A stretch of 64,000 nt of DNA from Harmonia axyridis. Its lineage: Eukaryota; Arthropoda; Insecta; Coleoptera; Coccinellidae. The stretch lies in the NCBI RefSeq assembly GCF_914767665.1, contig NC_059501.1, positions 70,840,798-70,904,797 of the forward strand. Reading direction: 5' to 3'. This document shows positions 34,790 to 47,600 of this stretch, piece by piece. A model generated the notes under the pieces. The model was given only the letters and a program-made list of their open reading frames with translations. It was not told the DNA's origin and did not search any database. A program made the position numbers and the translations under genes. How positions within the stretch are numbered: position 1 is the stretch's first letter; every line of letters begins with the position of its first letter.

Positions 34790-34960
34790 ATTTGTGGATT
34801 CGGTGTATATGTCCCTGATCTAGTCTGTGTACGGTTCTGCTTTCCTGTCAAAAATTGCGCTTGGGGGCATCCACATGAAATATAAAACATTTATGGCTGT
34901 AATAACATGGGGGACCAGGATTGGCTGAGGAGGGTGGATAGGTAACTAACTATACATAAG
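34790..34960. other. Candidate conserved non-coding island
   Basis: It contains closely spaced homeodomain-type words (ataaaacatttatgg, gctgtaataacatgg) in a stretch less AT-rich than its flanks. No frame. The flanking stretches 33671-34789 and 34961-36415 show nothing that I can name. Confidence 0.22.
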
Positions 34961-36419
34961 TATACAGGGGGAACAAAATTACTCTGTTAACTGGGGGATA
35001 TTATTTTGCAGTAAATTTTCACGGAGATCATTATTTGAGCATTAATTTTGCTGTGGTCTGTGGCTATATGGAGCTCTAATGAAATTTGCAGCTTTATGAT
35101 TTTCGCTAGGGAAAATAAAGGTGAAATATGTAGTATAATTCGATGGTATTAGTGTTGATGAAGAAAAAAAACAGGAAAAATTGGAAATATTTCATAATTA
35201 CTATTCACTAGCTGATGAGTTTGGCCAATAATATAACTATATTTGAAGCGCATTCCTTGATAAAAATATTGATGTTTTCTCTTACGACATTTTTGCAGAA
35301 CAAAATTTTTATTTTTTTGGAAAACCTCACTTGTACAAATATTTTTGGTTATTGCTACTACTAGGAATGTTAAGTTTTACAAAAAGGCTCGATATTGAAT
35401 CAATCAAGTCATCATCGTGTTAGCCTCGGTGTTAGTGACTTATAGGGTTAAAATAAAATTATCGAAATTTTAGTTAATTTATCACGTGTGTCCGACGTGT
35501 TGATAATTATATTCCAATATCGATGAAATGTGTGTAAACAGAAAAAGATTAGTGTGTATATAGGAGAAATTAGTGAAGAAAGAAGAAGAACGATCAATCG
35601 ATACTAAGCATTGTGACAGTCAAGATGGGCGCTTCAGACAACTAGCTCTACGAAGCTATCTTTCCACTACGCATCTAAACGTTGATGTCAACAACTGGTC
35701 TGTATTAAGCACAAAATATATCGCTGTTTTGAAACCATCGAATTTCTTGCATAGCAATCGATATCAGTGGAAGATTTGTAGAAGGTTAGAACGGCATCCT
35801 GAATACTGTTTTATGTGAGGAAGGCAAGAAGGCAAGTTTTTTCAAAAAGACAAAGTTGTTCACAACGACATATTTAATTCATCTGAAAAATGAAATAAAA
35901 TTTTTAGGTTCTTCCGTTTACGGCTGGACTGGATGAACAACATTGAATTTTAACAAGGAATCACCATCGATAAGTCGAACTCTATCAATTGAGACCATTG
36001 TGACAAAATTATTTGATGCCCAAGAAGACTACAAATGTTTTCTTTCCATAGATTAATACACATAGATAGAGGGAGTATACGCAATTTTTACATGTCCCAA
36101 CATGGTTAGATTACGTTGTCGGATTGTCATATATTTTCGAAACCATAATTTTACTATATCATTATAAATATATATTATATTGATTGAAATATATTTATCT
36201 GATTTATTCTCAAAAATGCAAAATGGAATATATGGAATCCGATATTTTTTCTAATAGTCGTATTTATGTAGGATCCAATTATTCTTCCCTGTAAATAATT
36301 GCGATGGTCAACCGGATGCTTGGAGACCTATTAGTTTCTTTTAGTGTCGAGGGCATGACAATTTCAATTGATTTACGGGGAACGAATTGTTATTGTACAT
36401 ATAATGTAAAAAGTATGTG

Positions 36420-37150
36420 TAATTCTTCGGGGTGTCGAAGAATGTGTCATGTCGGTTGTAAAACTTAAGAGATTTACTGGGGTTGGGAAAGTTCTAGAAC
36501 AAGACGGTTGTACCAGATGTGTTACATCTGTTTCTCAGGTTCTAGTCCTTCTAGAATATTCGATTTCCAGGAATCCGCGAAGATCTTTGGGGGCGGTACG
36601 GCAAAAGCCCTTATTGGACATGGGGATGGTACCTTCCCCTAAGGGTGTTGTCAAACCGAGAGGAGGGAGGTATATATTCGAGAGAGGGTAGTTCCAATCG
36701 GCAGAGAGCACAGTTCAAATTAAACGAAGACGGGTACAGACAGTACAGTTTAACTTAAGTCGAAGACGAGTCAAGTTCGGTCGGTCAACTTAAGACGTAA
36801 GACGAAAAAAAGGTTCGCGGGCTAGATTAAGACGAGTCGCGAACAAGTTAAAGACGAGACGACCAAAACTTGTAATAAGACGAAGACGTGACATATCGAA
36901 GACGTTTCGAGTAATTAAAACTAGAGTTAAAGACGAAATTCAGTACCGTAGTGAGAAACTTGTTAATTGAGACGTAATTAGGATCTTCTCAATACTGAGT
37001 TTGTACTGTATGTGGCTTTGTAAATAGATGTAAATAATTCAAAAGAGTTTAATTATTACAAATCCCACAAAGTCACGGAGAAAAAGACGAAAGGCCAGGT
37101 AATCGAATCATACCTCTAGACGATCGATTAACTAAGCCTACATTTATAGT
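36420..37150 (+). mobile_element. LTR-like sequence with repeated AAGACG leader
   Basis: A TG-rich start (tgtgtcatgtcggttg near 36442) is followed by a GC-rich upstream region, a TATA box (ggtatatattcgagag, 36670) and an initiator-like ggcagagagcacagttc 30 bases on. A roughly 370-base leader then contains about ten copies of AAGACG (36728-37095). It ends in an AT-rich part (ttaattattaca, about 37060). This layout is what a solo LTR of a gypsy- or BEL-type element would show. I found no internal coding region, second LTR or clear target duplication, so a host promoter is an alternative. Confidence 0.4.
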
Positions 37151-37479
37151 ATAGTATAGCAAAATTTTTATTATTTTCTACCTGCTGAAATCCAAGGTTT
37201 GGCAACTATTGCTCTCCTAGTGTCATCCTATTCATGTCGTATATTTAAGTATTTATTTCAGTATATTTTGTGATAATATGAAACGTTGATACACTATGGG
37301 ACATAAGAAGTGCGTTCTTTGTGGAGAAACTCGCGAATTGAGTGAAATATCGTATCACTGATATGTTTTCATTTCCGCGTGCTTCATGTTAAATTTGAAA
37401 GTTCATGTTGAGGACAAAATTTGCTAACTGAAAATGACATATGATGCTTTCTCTATCTATGTTTATAACTCTGAAATCC

Positions 37480-38175
37480 TTCTTATGTAACTCGGTATAT
37501 TTGAACTTCTTGGAAAGAAATATCGACGGTTTGGAGTTCGGCGAAGTTCTCGTAGCAGACCACAAGAAAAATATTCATTTTATAACGAATTTCTAAACTT
37601 TTGTAATCCTAACGGTATCACGTTCTCGGATTAATGTCGGCAACTTCAAAGTACCTATCGGTAAGACACATCGTCTTGCCGACAAAGCGTTAGCGTTTGA
37701 AAAAGCGGAAACATGAGACAGATGGATGAGTGGAAAGACTTTTTCGTTTCCGTATTCATTATATTTCCAATTACACTAATTCCCGTACGGCTCGGGGAAA
37801 ATAAAACTGTTTCCTTCTTCCCCTTCGCAATTTCAATCTTTATCCCTAATGAAAAACGTGAGACATTCAGTTTCGGCGTTCGACCGTCTTCAACTTCAAC
37901 GAGAGAAAAAATCTAATTTGCGGCTGTCGTCGAGTGGTTTTTTCCTTCATACCTGACGCTGAACAGTGACGTTCGTGGGGGGAGGGGTGGATATCGCTGA
38001 TATTTGGTGTGTTGCTATGGAATTGGTGCTGGAAGAGAAGAGGTTTTTCTGCAATAATATTTTCCCCATACTCGGAATTTCTCGTTACAGGAATGTAATT
38101 ATAGAAAAATACAGCGTTAATTGCACTGCTGGCGAAAAATGCATCGGGAAAACATCCTGTTGCCAATGACATAAC
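37480..38175. other. GC-richer island, candidate regulatory DNA
   Basis: A stretch with mixed composition between the LTR-like segment and hAT copy C. It includes gtcttgccgacaaagcgttagc and ggctcggggaaaataaaac. Frames of 60-108 codons on both strands carry no family features. Confidence 0.25.
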
Positions 38176-38179
38176 AAAT

Positions 38180-39110
38180 TGACTTGAAATCAAATCAAGT
38201 TCAAGTCAAGTAGTAGTTTCCAATGTCAAGTCATTTAACAAGTACATAGACACTTGAGAAATACAATACATTCTAGCATCAATCTAAATGATTTTCAGCA
38301 GTGTTATTGTGCAGTGTGCACCAGTGGCGACGCTAGGGAGGGGGAAATGGGTGGGCCCTACCCATCCCTCTTAAATTTGACAAACTAAGGCTCAAATTAT
38401 TTGAATATCAGCAGAAATATATTTTTTTGCATATCATTTCGATTTACTTTGGCCCCAAAAAAAAAACCAGCTCCCCCTTGGCCCCCCTGTTTTTGAAAGC
38501 TGGTGTGCACATCAATATAAAAATGAGGAAATGAGAAGGAACCTCATTGACGAAAACACTTTTATTCATGAAAATTATTTAGAATAAAAATCAAAAATAT
38601 CAATTATTTTAAAATGTACTGATAAAATCAATATAAAACATAACAAAATATAAAAAAATTTAGTTTGTGAATAATCTCATAAAATCCCAACAGTTTTATA
38701 GTTTGTGAATATTGTTACATAATTTTCCATCCAGGATCTAGATATATAAAGCACCTTATAGATTTTCCACCTAATCTATTGGGGGTTTCTGTTAGAGTCA
38801 GAGCAGCTCTGGGAAATTTTTCTGAAAAATCTTTCAACAGGAGTTGAATATACTGGCCTTGATGGAAAATTTTAGGCCATTTCAGCCAATTTTGGAAAAA
38901 AGTTTTCGTGCTTTTCCCACCATTCTTGAATATATTGAAAAACTTAGGAGATGAATGTCAAATTCACCTATATCTTTGAATTAATTCTATCTAGTAGCTT
39001 GCAGAAATATATAACGTGCGACTCGTACCTATCGAGTTTGAGTTATAATAAGTAGCTTGATATCGGGTGAAACAATAAATATCTCAAATAAAGTCAAGTT
39101 AAGTTAAAGT
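38180..39110 (-). mobile_element. hAT-type transposon remnant (tcaagtcaa family), copy C, with nested MITE
   Basis: This shares the ordered blocks of copies A and B, including ttattgtgcagtgtgcac...atcaatataaaa, cataacaaaatata, tacataattttccatccagg and the region corresponding to the hAT C-terminal domain (gcacctta...agagcagctctg). Reading frames are destroyed. It is interrupted at 38322-38502 by a second hAT-type MITE. Confidence 0.75.
38322..38502. mobile_element. Nested hAT-type MITE (CAGTGGCGACGC ends) with perfect 8-bp TSD
   Basis: The 181-bp element starts CAGTGGCGACGCTAGGGAGG and is bounded by the 8-bp direct repeat GTGTGCAC (38314-38321 and 38503-38510). The empty target (agtgtgcacatc) is present in hAT copies A (12365 region) and B (19755 region), which proves the insertion. 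The right terminus lacks the last 12 bases (gcgtcgccactg) found at 11544-11555. This fits a deletion between two CTG triplets. Confidence 0.93.
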
Positions 39111-39394
39111 ATGTAGATAGTGAAAGCTCAATACAATCAATCGAGGAAAATAATACTAAATCCAACGAAGAGTATATATGGCTACAGTATATAGTTTTTG
39201 TGAGGCCAAATTATATTTCTTGGATGAATAGTGATCTCCACAAGGGTCTGGCGAAAATATTTACGGACTGGGTATTCAATATGCACAATCAGAATGGTGA
39301 GGAATTTAAGGACTTCGCAATGAAGAAAATCTAGAGAGTGCTCGCAGAAGTACCGATGGAAAAGTATTGCAAATATTGAATTATATTAGATTTA

Positions 39395-39795
39395 ACTGTT
39401 CAGCGACCTTATGGTCTATTGTGCCCCCCCATCAGAGCTGTTTTCGCCAGTAGTCGTTGTAGTCTGCAGCTCGCCCTCCTGTTCCAGAGTTCTAAGGAAC
39501 TCCAGTAGGTATCTGAGATAGCTTCAGGAAGATTACTCCCTCACAAGTCTCTTGTCAAAAGCAATTTTGGCATTCCATCACCAGGTGATACGGAGTTTCT
39601 TCCTCCTCTCCATATAATTCTTCTTGTTTTCTGCTAGACGCTAGACTCATTCTCATGAGCTGCTTCCAGAGGTAGCAATGCCTTGTAAGGAATCCAGTGA
39701 GGAGGTGTAGTATATTCTTGCTAAGATCCAAATATTTCTTAGATCTCACAGTTTCGAAGAAACTTTTTGGATTGTTCTGTACTATTCACGTCCAT
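39395..39795 (-). pseudogene. 3' end of the RNase H LINE family, copy Y
   Basis: The tail (ccatcagagctgttttcgcc, ctgcagctcgccctcctgttcc) and the C-terminal coding part (KYLDLSKNILHLLTGFLTRH on the minus strand, 39555-39749) match copies X and Z. The Cys-rich module is mutated. Only about 400 bases remain. Confidence 0.7.
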
Positions 39796-39824
39796 GTTTT
39801 AAAAATTAAGCAATTTGTCATAGG

Positions 39825-40130
39825 AATTTGGACAGAAATAAATAATCAATTATGATTTTGCCAACGTTTCGGAACGTCTTGTTCCTTTTCAACATTAAAA
39901 CTTGATTTCCTGGATTATCTAATCCAGGAATCCGTTGATAGAATGTACTACATTCTATCTGCCTGGTCCTCTTTGACCTTCAATCAATGTAGGCCAGAAA
40001 GGACCAGGCTCCCTGATTTCCTGGTTGCAGAACTACGTTTAAATCAGCCCTCAGTAAATTGTCTATCATGTTGACAGTCTTATGAGTATTAGTTATCTTA
40101 TCGTGAGAATTTAGAACTGGTTTATCCGAA
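39825..40130. mobile_element. Possible Penelope-like element fragment
   Basis: It contains gccaacgtttcggaacgtct followed by tgttccttttcaaca, a motif that recurs at the ends of many arthropod Penelope-like elements, and inverted words (ccaggaat...ggaccaggct). No reverse transcriptase or GIY-YIG coding sequence remains. The call rests on this motif alone. Confidence 0.3.
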
Positions 40131-40699
40131 GGTACTGAGCAATACTTGGAACCACTTCCAAAATTATCTGCAATGCAACGAATAGTGATTTTATCAATTG
40201 AATGATTTTGTCCATGTATCCTTCCTAAGTTTCCCTCAGTATTTACAAATGAGCATTAATTCTGTTCTGATGCAACAATCCTACAATTTCTAATCGTTGT
40301 TGAAGTGTGTATCTTTTCATGATTAAATGACACAATGATATAAGAACTGTGGAAAAAATAATAAACAGTATTGCTTTTATAATCTTCTCAAATTGTATCA
40401 CACCTAGTAAAAAATCTTCCAGAATGGTAGTAACTAAACTCATCATTATAGATATAGAGGACAAAACATTTTTGTTCCAGAAAAATTTTTTTGGAAATTA
40501 AGTCACTTAAATTTTGATCAATGCAATACGAGTGATTTCGGTGATTTTTCAATTTACCTAAATATATTAGATATAGGTAATTTAATTTAGTGAATTCGAT
40601 AACATGGAATGTTCATGTTTTTCTTAGATATACAGCAAACCTCATTGATCTTTAACAATACGTTTATGGTAATACAATAAACATCTTCGTTTTGGAGCC

Positions 40700-41000
40700 G
40701 TTTTCCAATTTCTGGTATATGGAGCTATTCTTCTTATTGTCAGACTGAACCTATTGACACTTTCAATTTCGTCGAGTGCCATGTTACCCTCGAGAGAAAT
40801 ACTTCTTTCGATTGTGAACGATAAACGACCTATTTCGCCTTTTTACATATGCCAAGTTGCTTATCTCTAATCGAATTTCAAGTCCTTCGTGTTGGAGAAG
40901 ATGTAACATGAGAGTTCAACAGAAGAGAAATAGGACGAGATGGGATTCCTCGAAGATCTAAACTGCACGATACTGATATTTTGAGCGCTCTTCTCCTAAC
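40700..41000. other. GC-richer island, candidate regulatory DNA
   Basis: Complex sequence with no frame or repeat (for example gtcgagtgccatgttaccct and cgatctgtta-type words), lying between AT-rich stretches that hold nothing I recognise. Confidence 0.22.
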
Positions 41001-41569
41001 AGATCGCTGTATCATTTCATAATTTGAAAATTTTTAACTAGGCCTTTGATTCTACCCGGCCTGCCTCAAACACGATAGCTCACAAACAATAACAGCTAGG
41101 AACTTGAAATTGTCAGGGTGGGTTTGGATTACTAATTCCGTGGAAAAGTTCATCAATTAGTTTCTCAGAAAAATAGAACGAGGATGGGTTATAGATTTTG
41201 ATCTCCTCATATTTAAAAGTTTTAATGCTAAAATATCGAAATTCGCCCACTCTGTATATGTTTGAATTGAATGTTTTTCACAGCATATTGTAGAAAATAT
41301 TCCAACTTGATAAATAATTATTTTTAACTCTAGTTTTTCTTTTGAAAATAATATAACTGAAGGTTTAAAAACATTGTTCAATTAAAGAAATATATCAGAA
41401 TCAAATTACACTTTTTGGCTTCACTGAACGTTGTCGAATTTTATTGCCACTTAGGGTGGCTTCTGGATCATTTTTATTTTCAATTATTCGATCAGAATGT
41501 TGATTTCTCAGAATGGAATGAAAAATATTCGAGAAATATATCCAATTCACTATTTCCAAGTGGGAGGGT

Positions 41570-41700
41570 GACATTATCCACTTTTTCCGAGGAATCTGGA
41601 TTTCTGTAAAAATGCATTAAAATTTTTTTTTAATTCCAACGAATTTCGGATATTATTTTTTTTTTCAAGTCACTAATCTTAAAAATCATTGCATCGAGAC
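41570..41700. repeat. Fragment of the repeat family found at 44030-44840
   Basis: The run tttccgaggaatctggattt, then a T-rich tract and ccaacgaatttcggatatta, matches 44345-44420 and, less closely, 44100-44160. It is a short isolated piece of that element family. Confidence 0.55.
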
Positions 41701-41905
41701 TATCTGCAACATTTATTTCAATTAAAAAATAATGTATTTTCAGCAATCAGCCGGTTGTTTCATTCTATTCGATTCAAATTTGAATTGAAAAAAAAAATAA
41801 TTACACTTCAAATACATTTTTCATCTCCTAAAATACTTTTCATAAAAAAGTGTGAAGTTTTCTTCACTAAATTATATAAATTCACCAATCCAACCACACA
41901 AATAT

Positions 41906-43080
41906 TGTGTACAGTGCATCCCATTTTGGTTGAGACAGCCAGGTTTCTCGCTTGTTATTTAAGATAGAGCCTTGCGGCTTGCACGTTCCTGTCCTACTTT
42001 TTCGTGAAACTCAAGTTGGTCTAATCAGATTTTGCATAACTGTTTCCGTTCAAGAGATACAGGGTGATTTTGGAAATTGATACTTTTCGGACCCCTTCTT
42101 TATCTCCGAAGTTATTAGAAATAATGCTGAGGTAAGAACTACGTCTGAATCAGAATTCTGCGTAGAATCCAGTGGCGTACTCAATATTTTTTTTCGGGGT
42201 ATGGTTTTGAAGATTCAACACAAACTTATGTTTTTTTAATGGAACACCATGTATATCATTACTTCGTTGAATTTATTATTTTTTTCCCTTCAAAATGATA
42301 TATGACACTATGTAGGTAGGATGTTCAGAAATGTTAAAAAAACACTAAAACATCAAATAATGATGATTTTTTGTTAATGGGCAAAGGATTTCCCATAGAA
42401 AAGAAGAATCAATAATGATAACAATAATTTATAGCGATGACAGCTAGATCAGGTTGGTTTTTTCCCTCCAATGCCAACTTGATAAAACAATGGTCCCAAA
42501 TGCATAGTAGCCATAATAACATCAAGGATGTTTGTGTCATCAATGACCTACTACTTTTAAAAATCGAAAGTAATAATCCTCTTATTGAAACATAGAAAAT
42601 GGCCACTTTACAAAAAATCTTCATTATTTGACGTTTTAGTGTTTTTTTTTACATTTCTGAACATCCTACCTACATAGTATCATATATCATTTTGAAGGGA
42701 AAAAAATAACGAATTCAACGAAGTAATGATATATAGGGTGTTCCATTAAAAAAAATATAGGTTTGTGTTGAATCTTCAAAACCATACCCCGAAAAAATAT
42801 ATTGAGTACGCCACTGGATTCTACGCAGAATTCTGATTCAGACGTAGTTTTCAGTTCAGCATTATTTCTAATAATTTCAGAGATAAAGGAGTGGTCCGAA
42901 AAGTATCAATTTCCAAAATCACCCTGTATCTCTTGAACGGAAACAGTTATGCAAAATCTGATTAGACCAACTTGAGTTTCACGAAAAAGTAGGACAGGAA
43001 CGTGAAAACCGCAAGGCTCTATCTTAAATAACAAGCGAGAAACCTGACTGTCTCACCCAAAATGGGATGCACTGTACACA
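41906..43080. mobile_element. 1175-bp foldback element with about 460-bp inverted arms
   Basis: The left arm begins TGTGTACAGTGCATCCCATT and its reverse complement ends at 43080. The arms match closely to about 42363 on the left and from about 42607 on the right, leaving a loop of about 245 bases. Each arm includes a complete internal tacagggtgattttg/caaaatcaccctgta, another ACAGGGTG-type word. No coding capacity. Target duplication not resolved. Confidence 0.92.
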
Positions 43081-43589
43081 GTCGAATATGTATATTTTGT
43101 TACGCAAAATTGATGCTTCACTTAATCCAGCATTTTACCTAATCCAGCATCAATTTGTGTTCATTATAGTTTTAAAGTTGTTATTAAATTGTACAGCTAT
43201 TCTAATGACTGCTGTGTGTCTGTTTTGAGTTACACTTTGGAATTATTGTAAGGAAACGTGTCAGTTTTTCCATCTGTAAAACCCTTTGTCATGGAAGTGA
43301 AAAAATTCGAGATTTATGTTTGCTGGAAATTTTTATTTTCATTAGTACCTACTCTCAAGTTGCCACTCTGAGGACAACTTGTACCTATTATGTTGCCGCA
43401 TTTCAATTCATCACATATTTCCTTAAAATTTTTCAGTTTAGATTGCAGTTCTGAAAGTTTGGTTAATCAATATAACGATCTGACGTGGAATCGCTTCGAT
43501 GAAAATAATACTTTAGACATTCAGCGAACGGTTAAAAATATCTACATAAAACGATCACGAGAGACATGTAAAATTCCCTGTATCTCTTT

Positions 43590-43960
43590 CTTTTAACTGC
43601 GCCTTCTCCAGCCGATTCTCATCCTATCCCTTGACAAATTTGATCCTTGTACATCCCGTTGAAAGAGCAGGACTACGATGCCGTTATACGGCTTGTCGGA
43701 TAAGTAAGCCAGGAAGCCGACTATTGTACCCGGATACGTCTAGCGATCTTATCTGGACCGGGCAATAATCCAGGAATGTAGGCAATCAGGAAACACGTCT
43801 CTAAAAGCCCAAGTCATCTATCAGCGCCGATAGAAAATCTTCTCCGGTTTGTCATTACGAGGGTTGGAAAAAGTGTTAGATTGGAACGTTTTTTCGCTGG
43901 CTAACGACGGGGAAGAAAATTGCTTTGTGTCTGGAAAAAATTAGGACTTCGTTGCCCCCA
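43590..43960. other. GC-richer island, candidate regulatory DNA
   Basis: A compositionally distinct stretch (gccgttatacggcttgtcgg, cttatctggaccgggcaata) without a frame. It contains paired words gccgttatacggc and atcagcgccgat that could bind palindromic factors. Function inferred only. Confidence 0.27.
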
Positions 43961-44024
43961 ATTTCATTTTGAGTTCATGAGGTTTATTCGCTTTTTTATA
44001 AAATCGAACAGTGTTTGATAATTA

Positions 44025-44305
44025 ACTTAGGCCCCGCTCTAGAGGCCTGCAAACTTGAATTTTGTCGTGGCGGCAAATATTGGAGGGTGGAATTTTCTAG
44101 TTTTTCCGAAAAATGTATCAAACAATTTTTTTTAACTTCAACGAATTTCACAGATGACTTTTCACAACCAAATTAACTAGTGCTGATTCGCATTCGCATT
44201 CGAATTTAAAATAATGGTTCTGTCGCATTTCATTGAATCATCTACAAAGAAACGAAATGTTCAAGCGTTTTATACAGTCCTAACTATTCAGAAGAAGCTG
44301 AAACC
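44025..44305. repeat. Partial MITE with end GGCCCCGCTCTAGAGG
   Basis: Its left end (aggccccgctctagagg) and body (ggcggcaaatattggagggtggaattt) repeat those of the neighbouring element at 44307. It lacks a matching right end, so it is a partial copy lying head-to-tail with the next one. Confidence 0.6.
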
Positions 44306-44306
44306 G

Positions 44307-44838
44307 CAGGGCCCGCTCTAGAGTGTGGCAAATATTGGAGGGCGGGATTTTATACTTTTGCCGAGGAATCTGGATTCGTAGAAGTATATTTTGAATATTT
44401 TTTTTTATTTCAATGAATTTCACACATGATTCTTTTTATAAAATTCATCAAGTTTGAACATCTTTGTATCAAGAATCACTCAATCATCTCAAAGAAAAAT
44501 AAACGAAATGTTCAAGAGTTTTATAATGTCGAAACTCAGCAGAAGAATCTGATACCTGAAGTCAATTCATATAGTTTTAAATTTATTCATTAGAATTCGG
44601 TAGAGCACGTGAATAGTGAATGACCCTTAAATTTTTGTTGCCTTGATTATAGCATTTATTTTATTGTTACTTAATTCTATAATTTAATTTCAGTTATCAT
44701 TTCCCTTTCAGTTATTATCAAACGAATCACAAATTTTTCCTTCTCTAAAATACTTTCAATAAAAAGCGTAGTACAAATCTCCAAACCCGCAAAGGCGTCA
44801 TTTTTTCCGGGGCGGCAAAAATGCTATAGCGGGCCCTG
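44307..44838. mobile_element. MITE-like element, ends CAGGGCCCGCTCTAG / CTATAGCGGGCCCTG
   Basis: The termini form an inverted repeat of about 15 bases with one mismatch. Inside are ggcaaatattggagggcggg and an AT-rich body shared with 44025-44305 and 41570-41700. No coding capacity. Termini starting CAGGG suggest hAT affinity, but I could not identify an 8-bp duplication. Confidence 0.6.
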
Positions 44839-44839
44839 C

Positions 44840-47600
44840 TGATGATGGAATTGAAATGAGTTCGAAACTACGAGGTGACAAAATGAAATCCTCAAATTTT
44901 TATACCATATTTCTGGTAGTAAAAACTGAATATACCTCAAACTTATTTTAAACATGACACTTTCAAATCAATAAAAAAAAAATATCTAGAGGTTTCAATT
45001 CAGGAGATCTAGGAAGATTATATATAAAATCACTTACCACCTTGAACTCAAGGGTGTGGTAGAGCTCCATCTTTTCGGTTATAATAATTAATTCGGTAAT
45101 AATAATAATAAGACCTCTTATTTCGATATATAGGTACTAATGCGCATTATGAACACCACCTAATCGTCTAGAAGATTTTCACCACAAAAAGATTCAGAAT
45201 GAAAATAATCAACATTTGAATGAAATAGACAATTGAAAGTCTTATTCATTTAAATTTTTTCCGACCCTCGATATCTTGATGATATTCACATATCACTACC
45301 AACGAATTTTTTACACTTAATCAAAAGCCAAACAGAAAATGTTCAAAATTTTTATAAAAAGAAAAGCAAAACCTTCAAATTTATGTGTTACTCGGCCCTA
45401 ATTGCCATTTAAGATTCTTGAGATGGTTTCCACCACGTTTGAAAGGATGATTCTACAGTTGTAAATTTTCCATAACAAGATGTCCCTCTTCAAATGAAAT
45501 TGCTCTAGCACTGCATTTCCCGGGACAGATTATAATTATCTGATTAAACAAATGAAAGATAAATCGAGAAATAAAACAGTAATAAATGAAATAAAAGTAA
45601 TCATGAAATGAATGAAAATCATAAGAATTCATATATCGACATTCATCTCGTTCATTCTATATGTATAAATGTATTAATAGTCTTTCAGAACTTTAGGCTG
45701 TACTCAAAGAAGGCACTTTTTTAATTTTAATTCTTCATTTCACTAATTGAGTTTTCAAATACACACACAAACATTAAATATTTCTTCAACAGTGGTAATA
45801 ACCTATAAATAAACACCAAATCATTGATCTCACTCTGATGTCAATGGTCTCTTTTCCACAATCACCTTTTGATATCATATGTCCATACTTAAGAGATAAA
45901 GATAATAAAATGCATCTGATCGAAACAATTCCAGTAGATGGCGATAACATTTGTTCTAACGGAGAAGTATATCCCTTGAAAATTCAAATAGCATTTTCAC
46001 AATACAATTTTCATGAGACCATTCATCATATAAGTATTAATTCTTCTGTGATGAGTCTCATCTTTGAACCTTCGTATTTTTAAAAAGTAATTTACTTTCG
46101 ACTAACACTCGAAAAGAGCGCTTCATATATTAAATTATATATTTTTTCCTTCAAAACATTCCTTTAATTTTAGTGATACAGCTTCTGCCAAAATTATCGT
46201 GATATTAGTTATAGGTTTTTTCACTACTGTGATACTTCCTAGACTTAAAGTATACGTAGTTTTTAGATTCTAAATTTTTAGTTTTACGTTCCCAACTAGT
46301 CCTAGATTTAGTTAACGATGACGCTTATTTTTTTTTTTGACCTCGAAGGTTCTGTTCATATAAAGAATATCAATTTGAGAATATTGTTTGAGAGCTCGTC
46401 TCTCAAACGAGATCTATTTTATTTATTCAAGACTTATAAATATACTTTTCTTATTTTGAGTCATGGGGAGCTCTGATTTGACTGGTAATAACAAATCCGT
46501 AGTGATATTAAATTCGCCCTACCGTAAACACAATAACACGAACGGTGAAACCTGAAATGTTGGGGTTAAGTTTTTTAATGGGCAAAATAAAATAGGACTA
46601 AAAGTACCTACCGCAAATATGCTCGTTCGAAATGTCTATTCTTTATGATTTCGAAACAATTGATCGAAATAAACTGTCAGATGTAAAATATCAATTTAAA
46701 AATTCATACAAAATATCATGCTCTTCGAATCATCAAACCATGGCAAATTTCATAAGAATATCGTAAAAATTACCAGCATTTCCGTAACAACATATTCAAA
46801 CAAGCAGAAATTTTTTTTGTAGATGTTATAAAAATATCATTCGAAACAAAATATCGAAACGTAGAATATCGAAAAATCAACAATATTTTCGTGTCATCAA
46901 ATCTGATCGAATTGAAATGGTACATGTAGATGTAATATTAAAATATATCCCAAAAATACTCCCTGATTCTCATATGATTCCATATTGGTTTAACCTATCA
47001 CATCGTAGGTATTACCCTTAGACTATATATGTATATGTATACTAGTGGAATAAATTAAAGGATCAAAAAATTCGAAATTTTTAGCGGTTTTTCAAATGGC
47101 TGTTTTTTCGATACCGATAACAATGATCGTATCTAAATTTGAAAAAAAACTTTTTGAAGCTTGAACTTTATTGTTTGAAGATCTCATGATGAAAAAATTT
47201 TTCAAGCAACGTGTACCGCTCAATCTAAAATTTGTGCGAAATTTTTTCAGTTTTTATTTTTGGCCTACAGACTTGTGAATTATTTTTCCATCAACCACTA
47301 TATGTATGAGATAACTTGTTCATTCAGCTTCAGTATCCTTTTTTCAAAATTTCGATACGAGCACTTCTCGCTGAAATATCGAACTTTGAATTGAAAAGAA
47401 CCTTTTTGTTTTTAACCATCAATATCTCACCAATCAATGATTGCACAGAAAATTTAGGGGATGTTTTGAAATCTTCAATGAATTCTCTACAAGAAGTAGC
47501 TATGGTTTTTTCTGAAAAAAATGAAATATATAACTTAATAACCTTCTACCTTAAACAAATTGAATGTACCAAAAATTGTTAAAATACAGGCTGAAGGACC
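44840..47600. other. AT-rich non-coding DNA, nothing recognised
   Basis: No credible frame, RNA or transposon. Two short frames (45838-46083, 47316-47582) carry no family features. Confidence 0.4.

Noticed and set aside
36449..36691. An 80-codon frame upstream of the TATA box in the LTR-like region
   Set aside because: No family features. The region is better explained as the U3 part of an LTR or as a promoter.
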